DNA of 64,000 nt from Isoetes taiwanensis (taxonomy: Eukaryota; Streptophyta; Lycopodiopsida; Isoetales; Isoetaceae). Location: assembly GCA_021234155.1 (NCBI GenBank), contig JAJEKV010000062.1, positions 6,974,432 to 7,038,431 on the forward strand. The letters run 5' to 3'. The position numbers and the translations under genes are program-made. Shown piece by piece: positions 45,871 to 57,195 of this stretch. Each line of letters opens with the position of its first letter. Positions within the stretch are counted from its first letter, which is position 1. The notes under the pieces are model-generated. The model searched no databases. It saw only the letters and a list, made by a program, of their open reading frames with translations, and was not told where the DNA came from.

Positions 45871-47065
45871 ATGGATCCTAAATATTCTAATGTACCTCAC
45901 TTGGATATTCTTTCCAAAGATCCTGACATGTATACACAGATATTTGACACTGATAACCTTGGTCGGCCTCTAAGTATACCCAGGGCTCATGGAGTTACTA
46001 GGACTCGGATGGCTTTGCACTCTGATAGTACCATAGATGAAATATTGACTTTCTCTGAACCTTTGATGGGACCTGTTCAAAAGGAATTAAAAGGTATTCT
46101 CTTGAATCCTTCTCTTGCTTCGTCAAATTATAATATGAGTGAGTTTGTGGTCATTATCAAAGTCAACAAAATTGGGGTTATGCCAGATAAACTAATGGGC
46201 TTTTCTTTTTAATATGATTAAAGGCTTCTTAGGTGCTCTTTTCATTTCTTTGTACCTTTATAATTAATATATTTAACTAGTTCTAGCTCTAAAAAAAAGA
46301 AGAAAAAAAAAAGAAAGAGAGAGAGATTAAAGGCATGTTAATCAATGCTCCCTACTGGCTCAATTATACCTTTCTTATGGTTGAATGTGGTTTCAAAAGA
46401 TTTGATGGTTTCATTTTTAAATCCGAAATCCTAGCCTTTAACTGCTTCCACCTATCCTTTTAGGCCGATTGGCCTCAGTGGACGATAAAAAATCATTCTC
46501 ATTCATTTATTAAATGGATCTCTCAAATTCTTGTTTAAAACATGGCCCGATATTGTGTTGCTTCTTTTTCTCTTCAAAATCTTAGTTCTCCAAGCCTTTT
46601 GGTTCCATTGGTACTTATATTGCTACTGAATATGTACCTTCCAGACCACCTCGAACTTTTGTCCAAAATAACCTCACTAAGCCTATTCCTACTTCCACAC
46701 CTTATATTGATTTCTTTGGTCAAAAAGATATCTCACATGTTAGTTGGGCTGGACTCCTATGTTTTTGTGATAAATGTGAGAGAAGACATAGCTAATTAGT
46801 ATCTTGTGAGGATAATATGAAGCTTCTAAATCTTGAAGAAAAAAAAAAGGAGATTACTCACTTCCTGCCAGATAATGACAAACATCCTATGTATTCTCAA
46901 TCTACAGTTCCAAGTAGAAATTGGAGTGTTATTAATACTGAAAATTATATTGCCATTATGAAAGGGAATGAGCTCAACCCTTTGAACCTTAACATTTGGA
47001 CTCATGTTAAGAAGAATGACAGTACTAGAAGAATACAAAAAAAAGGATTTACGGGTCAAGGAGGC
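45871..47065 (+). pseudogene. LINE 1 ORF1-like region
   Basis: The frame from ATG 45871 (MDPKYSNVPHLDILSKDPDM, later LTFSEPLMGPVQKELKGILL) ends at 46210. Across frame changes the sequence continues with INAPYWLNYTFLMVECGFKR (46340-46400), then FFGQKDISHVSWAGLLCFCD and KCERRHS (46700-46795), resembling the ORF1 C-terminal zinc knuckle of plant LINEs. Finally MKLLNLEEKKKEITHFLPDN (46817-). ORF1 proteins bind LINE RNA. An A-rich insertion-like tract at 46291-46330 and several shifts break it. Family membership is inferred mostly from position. Confidence 0.6.
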
Positions 47066-47712
47066 TGCCTTAAACCCCCTTTGGTTTGGGGGGTAAAAGC
47101 ATGTTAGGGTGTCCCTTAAAAAGTATTATTTAGTGACTAAAAAGGTACCTAAAAAGGTAGCCAGGAATGGGTACTGGGTACCTGTATAATATCTCAATAT
47201 ACGGTATGTTTTAGAACTTTTTATATATATATTGGTCTCCGATAGCATTATCTTTACCTTAACTTTGAATATTACCATGTCCTTGACTTTTATTTTGGAT
47301 TTTTGTATTAGTTTTAATGAAAAGAAAAATGAGAAAGTACTCAGTTTAGAAGTACCTAGTGTATGTACCTTTGCAGGTTCCAAAAGTGGTACACCCTAAC
47401 ATGCTTTTACCCTGGGTGCATATTCACACGGGGGGTGACTCCGGGCAACGAGAGCTGTTGGATAGGCATATTCACCCCTTATTCCTTAATCTACACCGTA
47501 CGTAAAGTTCCTCGTTTGTGGGGTATGCAAGTACAAAATTTGCTATACTGTATAACAAGATTCGCAAAATACTATAAGATTTCAAGCAGAATACTATATA
47601 GTGTTGATTTCATACGTGCAAAATACAATTATGAGGGCTCTCGCTGCCCTACGTCACCCCCCGTGTGAATATGCACCCAAACCAAAGGGGGTTTAAGGGG
47701 GATTTTAATTTA
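47066..47712. mobile_element. Long-TIR MITE, copy 2, interrupted by another MITE
   Basis: The left end (CCTTAAACCCCCTTTGGTTT, 47068 onwards) and right end (AAACCAAAGGGGGTTTAAGG, about 47682-47701) match the element at 10873-11263. The interior matches too (GACTCCGGGC, GAGAGCTGTTGGATA, GAATATGCACCC). A 322-bp element with its own TIRs sits inside the left arm. It lies in LINE 1. Confidence 0.8.
47091..47412. mobile_element. Nested MITE of 322 bp
   Basis: Its ends are inverted copies, GGGTAAAAGCATGTTAGGGT at the left and its complement at the right (22 bp). TGGG occurs on both sides (47087-47090, 47413-47416), matching a single TGGG at this point in the uninterrupted copy at 10.9 kb, so the boundaries are secure. 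The 4-bp TSD does not point to a family I can name. No coding. Confidence 0.85.
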
Positions 47713-49555
47713 AATGTGTTGGACCCAATGGTTGTGTTAATTAATGTCAATGGTAGTTATGTGTTGGTTGTTAATGTCAATGGTTGTTATGTGTTGGGGG
47801 TTTAATTTTTATATGTTGGATGTTAATGGTTTGTGTTGCAAAAAAAAATTTTCCCCTCGGGGCCTTAAGGACATCACAGCCCCCTCCCCCTGAAGACAAA
47901 AAATTTAGAATTCAAACCCGAAAAAAAACTAGAATTCATTTGAGGCTTTCATCACCAGTAGCTTTTGAATTTCATCACAATAAAACAAATAGAACATAAG
48001 TAAAAGTTACCATAAAGATAGAGCAGATTGATCCCATTATTCTCAAAGTCATAAAGTTTGCAACACCCATACACAAACATTTCTCAATTGGAATTTAACA
48101 AAGAACCTTTGGCCTCCATGGATTCTTGTGGTGAGAAACCAAAGTGGAAAACTTTTTTCGCTTGTTAGCACAAGGATCTAGAAGCTTCAAAATCTAAAAT
48201 GCATGGTAATTTTTTTGCAGGCTTCATTCGAATGAGCCATAAAACAATATCCAATAGCTAATCCTCAGATATTAATCACCGGTAGGATGTAAAAGCCTAC
48301 CAAACCCGGCCGGAAAATTGCTGTTTTAGCATATATAACTTAACCAAACATATCCATATCATACACTATCAAAAGATCTCGGAGAGAGCTTTCCAACGAA
48401 TAAAAATCATCTCAAACAGAGCTCTGATCAAAAAGTTATGATAAGAAATGTGTTGCCCGGGAGAAACCGCGACTACATGCGCCCTTCATGTGCCCATTAT
48501 GCACCACACACACAAAAAGAGGGCTTTTGTTGTGAGCCATTGGTTGTTGACCATTATGCACCACAATAACACGAAAAAAGAGCTTTTGTTGTGAGCCATT
48601 GGTTGTTGACCATTATGCACCACACGCACAAAAAAGGGGCTTTTGTTGTGAGCCATCGGTTGTTGACCATTGGAAAAAAAAAGCTAAAATCAATGGCTCA
48701 GAAATGGTGCACTCTAGATGTACGCATTAGTACATCCATTTGAATACATCACGAAATCATAGGAAAACCTTAGTGAAAAGCGTACAAAAACACAAAGAAA
48801 ACCCCCTGTTATTATGCTACATATTCATTTTGATTTCCATTCTAAGATTAAACTAAACAAGCCCGACTTTAGGAATTTGGTTAATAGGTTAATATGTTGA
48901 ATAGAGGATTATTTGTTGGTCCTTTAAAAAATTCTATCCAAAAATCTCTGAGGCTGATAGATACAACCTAAAAGGGACAGCCCATCTTGACGTCAAACTT
49001 TATTGAAACTCCAAGCCAAAAGCCAGATACAAAGGCACAGGCGGGAATAAAATCTCAGCGGGTAATCATGACCCACTGAGTAGAACCACTAGCCTATGCA
49101 TAAGATAATACACTCAAATGGAACTCAAATATCAACTGTCGCTTGGCAGGGGCAAAAAGAGCAATGGTAGGCTTTAGCAATTCTAGCTTGTGCGTCTTGG
49201 ATGATAACTGCTAGAGGAATATCCAAACCCTGAAAGACACACAATCTTCTGTGCTTCCAGATGGACCACAACAACCAACCTGATGCTAAATGAAATGCTT
49301 GGCCCCGCAACTTATTCCAAGTATCCAGATAAATAGCCAGGAGCATTTGCTGACTTGTCAATATCACATGAAAAAAAGAAAGCAGCCAAGACCAAACATG
49401 CTAGAGATGATCACACAAAAAGAAACAATGCTTCTACAAATGATCTCAATCTTTCCTTGAACTCTGTTGTTAAGAGTTCTACTTTGAGCAGCAAAATTAT
49501 GATGTCTTCAATTCAGAGCAAGAGTTAGGCTAATTCAAAGGCTTACAAGACAAAT
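47713..49555. other. Unassigned, with a 58-bp tandem repeat
   Basis: No coding motif. Around 47715-47860 TGTTGGnTGTTAATG words repeat loosely. Confidence 0.35.
48494..48672. repeat. Three tandem copies of a 57-59 bp unit
   Basis: Units start CCATTATGCACCACA at 48494, 48551 and 48610 and contain GGGCTTTTGTTGTGAGCCAT or one-base variants and GGTTGTTGA. Confidence 0.9.
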
Positions 49556-50107
49556 AATTCCTAATGATAAGAGAGGTTCACTAAATATGAAAATACAACA
49601 TGATAAAGAGATAGAGAAAAATAATGATAAAGATAAGATAAGATAAGATAAGAATTTTTACGTCCACGGGAACCCAACGGGTTATGGGACGGCACATGCA
49701 AGGGCAACAGCCCATCTAAAACCCTGGGGGCTAGGCCCCATCACCAAATACAATAACCAAATATTAAAAGGCTACCAAGAATAAGAGAAGATAATGCTAA
49801 TGCTAGTGGTAAATTTATGCTTCTAAAATTATCTAGACATAGCCAGTCCAAGGATTGGAAGGCCATTGATCTAGAATAATTGCCGCTACCCCGCATTAAT
49901 CGCCCATTTCTTTTAAGCAGCGGCTGCCCCCTCACCTTGCAGCCCTCCCACGGTTACGTTCTGAGAATAGAATAGAATAGTTTTTTAGCGTCAATTCCTA
50001 ATGATAAGAGAGGTTCACTAAATATGAAAATACAACATAATAAAGAGATAGAGAAAAATAATGATAAAGAGAATAGAATAGAATAGAATAGTTTTTTAGC
50101 GTCCACA
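49556..50107 (-). repeat. LINE 2 3' ends with pentanucleotide tails and an 80-bp direct repeat
   Basis: On the minus strand a short LINE 3' piece ends GTGGACGTAAAAATTC followed by TTATC repeats (49622-49660). A second full end reads GTGGACGCTAAAAAACTATTC with TTCTA repeats (50071-50107), and a third very short one lies at 49968-49992. A direct repeat of about 80 bp (CTAATGATAAGAGAGGTTCA onwards) occurs at about 49558-49633 and 49998-50073, flanking the first piece like a long target-site duplication. Confidence 0.7.
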
Positions 50108-51610
50108 GAGACCAATTGGCCTATGGGACCCAAACAAAAAGAGAGCAGCAAGCGTATTACTGACAGGATTAAAAAACCCCGCCCCGAAGGGTTTTCGAGG
50201 GAAAAACCTTAGCAGTAATAAGCGTGCTGGCACACTGTACAATTGCATAGGACAGTTCAATACCGTCCCGTAGGACACAAACGAGTCCGTGCATCCATAA
50301 CCTCCTGGAGGTATGACCCCAACAATCCCACTGACGCCATAATCAATAACTGATGCAACGGCTGGCCAGTGCACTAGCAATCGAACATATCGCCTTTGAT
50401 ATGGGCAAATGCCGGGCAGTTCGAGGGCATGACATTCATCCTCAATCGCGCCCGGTGGCAACACTGGCAAAGCCTTTGCTCGTGGGTTCCCGGAGCCCAA
50501 CGCCTGCTTCAATGCGGGGCGATGTGCACCCGTCGCGAATGGAAGCTATAAGTCTCCGCTTCTTCATGGGCAGTACCGGTGTACAAGTACCGGTGGGCCT
50601 CTTTGTGAGCCTAGGGATTGACTTAAGCGGCCGATAGTGTGCCATCTTAACGCGGCCGCCGAGCTTCGCATCCCGTAGCTTGTGAAGGAAAGTAGCATCT
50701 AGGTATAGTTTAAGTGCCTCGCGATCTTTCTTTGTCCCGACTTGACGATTCGCTTGTTGCTCGACACCCAAATGGAGAAACCACCGAGCTTGCTTGTCTT
50801 TTCCAGCAGGATTTTTAAAGCGCTGGGGACCCACGCCGCGGGCCAAAGCAAAGGTGGGGGCAAGCGTGTATCAGCCATAGCGACCACCTTTGAAGTAAAC
50901 GATGTGGCGCTCCAATGCAGCCCGCTGAAGGGTAGAAAGCCTGCTCTCGAGTAGGATCCGGTAACGAACTGTGAGTTCACCCCCCGTGGCCCGCCAAGAA
51001 GGCCTTCTGCACGCCGAGGTCATTCCATGTGTTGAGGGATATCACCGGGACCCACACTTCCGCCCCATACAAAGGACCGCTCAACCAAGGTCCAAAACAA
51101 ATGTGACCGGGTGGCCCCAGCATACAACTCGCCTTTGTGGCTGCTGGTTCCGCATGGCATATAGTGCTTTTCTCAACCAGCCGCGGACCGGCAACCTGAT
51201 GCTGCATCCCAATGAGTGGTGATCGGCAGAACTCAATCCCCTGGGCACTTGTAGGCCGGAGCCACCTCTACCTCCTCCCCAGTAAAGTGAATGGGAAGTT
51301 TTGGTCACTGATGATGCATCATGACACCCTAGTTTTGGCCAAGTTAACTTCATGCCCGTGAATTGGCAAAAAGTGTCAAGAGCATCCGGTGACGTTGCAT
51401 GTCCCTCCCGGAGTATAGGCCATGAGGTTGACATCACAAGATATATGAGATGCCTTAATTGTGTGATGTATGAGATGTGTGCCCGCACCTCCATGTTCGA
51501 GAGCCAATCTTCCAACCGATCAATGTATAGGCCAAAGAGTGTGGGGGAGAGGGGGGCAACCCCACGACCCAATGCTAACATCAATCGGTTGTGCCTAGCG
51601 TGATACGCCT
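50108..51610 (-). pseudogene. LINE 2 RT remnant (second LINE family)
   Basis: Minus-strand frames give the RT finger/palm end: SPTLFGLYIDRLEDWLS (just after 51560; normally preceded by RQGCPL), DALDTFCQFTGMKLTWPK, then, in another frame, GPLYGAEVWVPVISLNTWND (LYGAEVW at about 51069-51049) and VQKAFLAGHGG. These are the motifs after RT in a LINE type with LYGAEVW. The catalytic F/YADD box is not readable. Later frames (50846-50096) continue without recognised domains to the tailed 3' end. It is heavily mutated. Confidence 0.78.
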
Positions 51611-51661
51611 CGAAAGCATGCCCCGCATGCCTATATATAATTTATCGCAAGTCCGGAGGGT

Positions 51662-52290
51662 CCCCAGCCCAAATCGTCTCCCAAGAAGAACATAAATCAG
51701 ATATTGGCATCAACAAGAAAAATGAAGAAGTTAAAGGTTTGACTACTAATAATGAATTTGGTATATTTGCTAACATCTCTGATAATATTATAGATTCTAT
51801 AGAATCTAATGACCCTACAAGAGAAAACCCTTTCTATTCTGTACGTGTGCCTCCTCCTAATAATATTAATCTCCTTTTTGAACCTATGGAAAATATCCAA
51901 AATCAAGCATATCCATCTGATCTTATTGATCTCTCTTCTCCCATTGAGTATATTTTACCTTTTTTTACCAATGACTATGTTCATGCAATGATCGAAAAAT
52001 AGTTAGCTAGCTTGCAAGAAGATTTATTCATAGACAATAGTCCGATGGTGCAAAACTCTACGTTGGTGTTGGAAAGTAAGTCTGTCAGTGACTCTGTGGT
52101 CAATAGAGCAGATTTGGATCATGACTTTATAGCAGATGGAGATTGTGACTTTGTTATGGACACCCCTGAGAAATTGGTTAATTATGATATAGGGATGGAC
52201 AATCCTTTCTTGAAGAGTCTAACAACTCCCAAGCAAGTTCTCTCTCCAATTCAATCGCCTATTGTTGCTAATAATAATCTAATGTGAAGT
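51662..52290 (+). pseudogene. LINE 1 linker region
   Basis: The frame reads EEHKSDIGINKKNEE, then TNNEFGIFANISDNIIDSIE, an acidic, polar region to 52000 (TAG), and after it LASLQEDLFIDNSPMVQNST and DADGDCDFVMDTPE-like text to 52287. It has no domain and is typical of the poorly conserved segment between ORF1's zinc knuckle and ORF2. It is out of context with LINE 2 (opposite strand) and continues LINE 1. Confidence 0.5.
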
Positions 52291-52559
52291 CCATGGATAA
52301 TCAATTTGAAGACATGTGTTAATAAATGTTTGAATTTGTCTCTGGAGGCCTTTCCTCTTTTGATGAGAATTGCTCTTTAAATGTTCCCTCTTCTGCGATA
52401 AGGAAAATTGGGATAATGATTTATACCTCTTAGAGCCTTTTCATTTCAGGCCTGTTGGTAAATCCAAAGGTAGGGGTAAAAAGAAATATAGCCTGCTGCC
52501 AATATCAGAAGTAGCAAGAAAAAAAAAAGAAAAATCTCGTTAGGCCTCTTCCTTCTGTC

Positions 52560-53460
52560 TTCTGATTCTCTGTCATCTACTTTATCCTGGAATTTAAGGG
52601 GTCTTAAGGGTGCACTTAAAAGGAGACATGTTATCTCCCAGATTAAACCTTATGATGCTGATATTATCATGCTCCAAGAGCTTAGATTTCCTATCTTTGA
52701 AAGCGCTAATTTAGTTGATTGGATTTACCCTGGTATCTCTTCTATCTGGATTGAAGCTAATGGTACCTCTGGAGGTCTTTGTATTATTTCGAAATCTATC
52801 TCTTAATCCCATTTTTATAATAGTGCCAGTAGAATATGGCAGATTGCTATTTTTGAACTCAATAATGCTTCCTTCAGAATTATCAATGTTTATGCCTCCA
52901 GTAATTCCTTCATTGGAAAGGATCTCTGGGAGGAGATAAATATATCCATTTCTTCTCAAATCATTGACAATTGGATAATAAAAAGGGACTTCAACAATGC
53001 TCCTAATTGGGATCAGAAGCTTGGTAATAATCTGAACATAAATTCGTTTGAAAGGGACAGATAGGATTCTTTGTTATCTGATAGTTCCTTTCACATACTG
53101 CCTTTCTCTACTGCAAAGTTTACTTAGTTTAATAAAAGATTAGGTAAAGATAGGATCTTCTATGCCTTGGATAGATTTTATTTGTCAAATCCTGCTAATG
53201 TTCTTTGGGACAACTATTATGTTACAAGTGATGAGGGCACTTCCATCTCAGATCGCCAACCCCAATTTCTCATCTCTGCTACTCTAGTCTTCTTGCCGAG
53301 ATCTTCCAATATTCCTTATAAATTCAATTGTTCTCTCTTGAACTCTAATTCCTTTTGTGCTGACTTTAGTAAGTTCTACTCTGATCTTCCAAGGGTTCAA
53401 GTGAGAAATTCTATAAATTCCTTCTATGCTAAGGCAATCAAGCATTGGATAAAAGGTTGA
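52560..53460 (+). pseudogene. LINE 1 endonuclease domain (APE type)
   Basis: The endonuclease nicks the target to prime reverse transcription. Motifs in order: LSWNLRGLKG, YDADIIMLQELRF (catalytic Glu region), NGTSGGLCIISK, FRIINVYASSNSF, KRDFNNAPNWDQK (normally GDFN), SDRQPQF (normally SDH.P). TAA near 52804 and TAG at 53062-53064 and 53125-53127 interrupt the frame; the two TAGs fall where Trp is expected (TGG to TAG). Confidence 0.85.
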
Positions 53461-53837
53461 TCAAAAGCTAAATATCTAGAAAGAAAGCTAGTAGGTCATC
53501 AGATCCGCCCTCCAAGATGAAGGTCATCTTGGAGGTCATTAGATAAAGCAAATGAAGGTCATTAGATCCACCCTCCAAGATGACCCTTTCAATGTGGACT
53601 TACAAGTGCATGAGGATAGATTAAAAGCTATAAAAAATATAGAGGAAACTAGAACTAAATCTGCTACTATTTGCTATAAGACATTAAGAATCTGGATCAT
53701 CGGAATTCAAAGTTCTTTTTCAGACTGGCCAAGAATAGAATTTTTAAAAAAAGCATCACTCAGATTCTTGATGACAATGATGCTTGTAACAGCAAATTTC
53801 TCGTTTCTTCCAATCTAAATACAATGAGCTTTTTTCT

Positions 53838-54672
53838 TGTTGAGAATTCAGCTAATAAGTCATCTGCATAGTCTACCTATGAGAAGCAGTGGCAGTAGGT
53901 TAGACCAACTTGTTCATTAAGTTATCTGCATAAGTTATCTGCATAGTTATCTATGAGAAGCAGTGGCAGTAGGTTAACTTGTAGATTATCATGTAACCTA
54001 AAGTACAGGAGAGACATTGAGTATATGTTAAGATGAGTAAATGTTGAAGATTGAATGTTCAATGTTAACATGGATGTTAAGGAAAAAGGAGTATTTTGTT
54101 AACATGGGAATTGTGGAGGAAAGTTTAAATGGAAAAATATGTTCAATGGTCGAAAAGCCGATTTCCAGTGTTTGTCCTGTGGGATATTATCGAAGAGATG
54201 ACAAACCGAGATTGGAAAGTAAATCCAATCCCATAACTGCCGGATTCATGCGTATAAGACTGATGAACTAGCAGGAAATGATTAGGTAGGTTGGATCGAG
54301 CTGTAGGTTCCGAAGTGGAGCCATAATCTCTCAGTCAAAGGATCTACAGTAATCAGGTCAATGCCCAATGAATAGTGCTTTATCTGCTTCAGTTTTTAAT
54401 GGTTTAGACCATTGCAATCATTATTGACAACAAGCTTATTGTCATAGGATATCTTTGAATGTATTCATAAGCTTTGATTGTAGTCATGAACTTGAAGTAT
54501 GATCATGAAGTATACATGATGATTATGATGTATACATGATCTAGTGAAAATTAGTGACCATATCTTGGCTTTTCACTAGATCATTATTTGTATTCTATTG
54601 TTCATAAGCTTGAAGAATCTTGCTAGACATCAATATTATATTTATTGAGTTTATTATTCTCAAGATCTAACA
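53838..54672 (+). repeat. 5' LTR of copia element 2
   Basis: 835 bp. Contains a 44-48 bp partial repeat of TATGAGAAGCAGTGGCAGTA near its start, and a 76-codon frame (54041-54271) that is identical in protein sequence in both LTRs but has no known motif. Confidence 0.95.
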
Positions 54673-54673
54673 G

Positions 54674-54685
54674 TGGTATCAGAGC
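54674..54685 (+). promoter_or_regulatory. Primer-binding site of copia element 2
   Basis: TGGTATCAGAGC, one base after the LTR; perfect match to the initiator-Met primer site. Confidence 0.95.
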
Positions 54686-54692
54686 TAGCATT

Positions 54693-55709
54693 ATGTCTAG
54701 CAGATTTGGAGCAAGCTTGCTCAACACTGTAGATGTGTATGCTGGAGGTCCTGGTTTCCAAATCTGGAAGGACGCTATAGTACATATCTTGGAGGTTGAA
54801 GACTTGTGGGATTTAGTGGATCCCCAAGGAAATGTTACTGCAGGGGTGCTGACCAGGTTTGGTTCTAATTCAGCAAGCTCTATTAATGCTGCAGATGCAG
54901 GTCAGACTTCACAAAGTGCAGGTGCAGGAGGCACAGCAGTGGGCAGTAGCTCTGGAGGTAAATCCTTGTATGCCAAAGCTAAGGAGGCTCAAGGAATCAT
55001 ATCTTGCAAGGTAAGTCCTACAATTAGGTTGAAATTGAGAGGGTTAAGTCCACGAGATATGTGGAAGTATATGCTTAAACACTATGAAGATAAAACATCC
55101 TCTCAAATTGATTTACTTGAAAATGAGCTAAGAGGATTAAAATTAGGAAAAGATGAGGATGACTCAGGGTTCTTTGATAGCTTTGATAACCTTGTAGCAG
55201 ACCTTGCTGGAGCAAATGTAAATATCTCAGATAGAAGTCAAGTATTGCAAATATCCAGGGCAGTGGATAATGAAAATCTGGCCTTGTTCATTAGAAATAC
55301 TTGTAGGTCAAGAGAGGAAGCAGAAAATTGTTTGAGAACCGAATGGGAACAAAAGAAAATATCAAGGCAACAGTCTAATGAACCTGACGTATTAGTTGTC
55401 AAGAAGAAAGTGACTTGTTATCATTGCCATGAGCAAGGTTACTATAAAAATGAATGTCCCAAATTGAAGAAAGAATTTAATTGCTATACATGTGGGGGAA
55501 GAGGTCAGGTAGCCTCTAAATGCCCAACTCCAAAGAATTATGGGAGGGGAAGAGGAAGATCTGATAGCAGAGGTGGCAGGTCTTCAAATAGAGGAAAAGA
55601 AAGAAGCTATAAAAAAGCTTTTGTAACTGAAGAACATGAAGAAAAGTCTAAGGCAAATTCTGAAGATGAAGATGATGAGGTATTTAATGAATTTGCTATT
55701 CTTGACTAA
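54693..55709 (+). CDS. gag of copia element 2
   Basis: Starts at ATG 54693 (MSSRFGASLLNTVDVYAGGP), 8 bases after the primer site. The UBN2-like gag core contains WKDAIVHILEVEDLWDLV, LSPRDMWKYMLKHYEDKTSS and SREEAENCLR. Two zinc knuckles follow (CYHCHEQGYYKNEC, CYTCGGRGQVASKC; the second has Gln where His is expected), then an RGR/RGG-rich tail. It ends at TAA 55707-55709 after FAILD. The protease frame continues in register, so this stop either separates gag from pol or is a mutation. Confidence 0.92.
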   Translation: MSSRFGASLLNTVDVYAGGPGFQIWKDAIVHILEVEDLWDLVDPQGNVTAGVLTRFGSNSASSINAADAGQTSQSAGAGGTAVGSSSGGKSLYAKAKEAQGIISCKVSPTIRLKLRGLSPRDMWKYMLKHYEDKTSSQIDLLENELRGLKLGKDEDDSGFFDSFDNLVADLAGANVNISDRSQVLQISRAVDNENLALFIRNTCRSREEAENCLRTEWEQKKISRQQSNEPDVLVVKKKVTCYHCHEQGYYKNECPKLKKEFNCYTCGGRGQVASKCPTPKNYGRGRGRSDSRGGRSSNRGKERSYKKAFVTEEHEEKSKANSEDEDDEVFNEFAILD

Positions 55710-55733
55710 ACTAAATCTAACAAATCTGATTAT

Positions 55734-56414
55734 ATGGTAGTTGATAGTGGAGCTGAACGATCAGTAGTGCAATCTACTGATCTTCTGAAGAATCTTACAA
55801 ATGCAAATTCAAGAAATATACAAGTTGGTAATGGAGCTCTTCAGAAAATTCAGAGTAGGGGGTTGCTGCAGCTTGAGGATCTGAATGGTGACATTGTAAA
55901 TATACAGAATGTGTTTTGTGTGCCTACAATAATCAAGAACTTGATTTCAGTTAGTCAATTGGTTGACCTAGGTTATAGGGTCACTTTTGACTCAATGCAA
56001 TGTAATATTTTCCTCAAAGATGAATTGAAATTTCGTGCTACCAGAATTGGAAATCTATTTGCAATGAATAATGTTGTGAGCATCAATACAATCAAAGAAA
56101 AAGGGCTAGAATTATGGCATAATCGTCTGGCACATACTAACAACAAAAATCTCAAGCATTTGATCAAACAAGGCTGGATATTCTGTGACAAAAACTCAGA
56201 CCATTTTATATGTGAAGGATGTGCCTTGGGAAAGCTAAATAGATTACCTTTTACCAAAAGAAAGACCAGAGCAACTCAAGTGCTTGAACTGGTGCACACA
56301 GATCTTTGTGGTCCTTTGAATATTAAAAGCAGGACAAATAAAAGATACTTCATTACCTTTACGGATGATTACAGCAGAAAATGCAAAACTTATGCATCAG
56401 CAACCAAGTCATAA
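55734..56414 (+). pseudogene. Protease and integrase N-terminus of copia element 2
   Basis: VVDSGAERSVVQS is the aspartic protease site. VFCVPTIIKNLISVSQLVDL follows, then the zinc-binding pre-integrase (LWHNRLAHTNNKN, FICEGCALGKL) and integrase start (LVHTDLCGPLN, YFITFTDDYSRKCKTY). The frame stops at TAA 56412-56414 in place of the expected continuing core. Confidence 0.92.
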
Positions 56415-57195
56415 GCACTGTAAGCATTTAAACAGTTTGTAGTTGAATCTGAAAGACAAACGGGAAATAAACTAAAATGTATTAGATCAGATAGAGGTGG
56501 AGAATACCTATCTGATAAATTCAGTTTATATTGTTTAAAGCATGGCATTAAAAGACAATTAACATGCAGACATAGTCCTTAGCAGAATGGTGTGTCAGAA
56601 AGAAAAAACAGAACAATATTGGATGTTGTAAGATCTATGCTGAAGCAAAGTGGTCTACCTAGCAACTTGTGGGAAGAAGCATTAAAAACAAGTGTGGAAA
56701 TTCAGAATAATTTGCCCTAGCATTGTTGGAAACTTGCCTTGTTTGTTATGGAATCCTAATACAAAAGTCAATTTTGACAAGTACAAGGTATATGGATGTT
56801 TAGCATATTCTCACATACCCAAAGAACTGAGGAAAAAATTGGATGAATTGGATGATAAGGCTGAGATTGGCTTTGTAGTAGGGTACGATGAGGAATCCAA
56901 GGGATACAGAATCTACAATCCAGAAAACAAAACAATTACTATTAGTAGAGACGTCTTGTTTAATGAAAATGTAATCTACAAACATAGATATAAGAAAGGG
57001 CATAAGGTTAAGGAGGAACATACTGAAAATAAGGGTGTGAAATTTGACATTGAAGAAGATGCTGGGAATAACCAAGATGTTGATGTGCAACAAGAAGATG
57101 TACAACAGGAAATTGATCAACCTCAGCAGATTAATAATGAGAATCATGACAATAAGGAAACAACAGTCAGAAGAAAAAGGAAAAACACAAGTTGA
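56415..57195 (+). pseudogene. Integrase core and C-terminal region of copia element 2
   Basis: Readable pieces: IRSDRGGEYLSDKF (second catalytic Asp), HGIKRQLTCRHSP, then TAG (56580-56582) and QNGVSERKNRTILDVVRSML (catalytic Glu). After a shift KVNFDKYKVYGCLAYSHIPK, LDDKAEIGFVVGYDEESKGY, RIYNPENKTITISRDVLFNE mark the usual copia C-terminal module. The TAG sits where PQQNG normally has Gln, implying CAG to TAG. Confidence 0.9.

Noticed and set aside
49125..49367. Minus-strand frame with WKHRRLCVF text
   Set aside because: It faintly resembles the end of a LINE zinc-binding region (LLWSIWKHRRLCVFQG) but is isolated, with no C/H ligands visible; too weak to annotate.
54645..54692. Gag of copia element 2 starting at 54645
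   Set aside because: The codon is TTG and lies inside the LTR; ATG 54693 just after the primer site fits the family.
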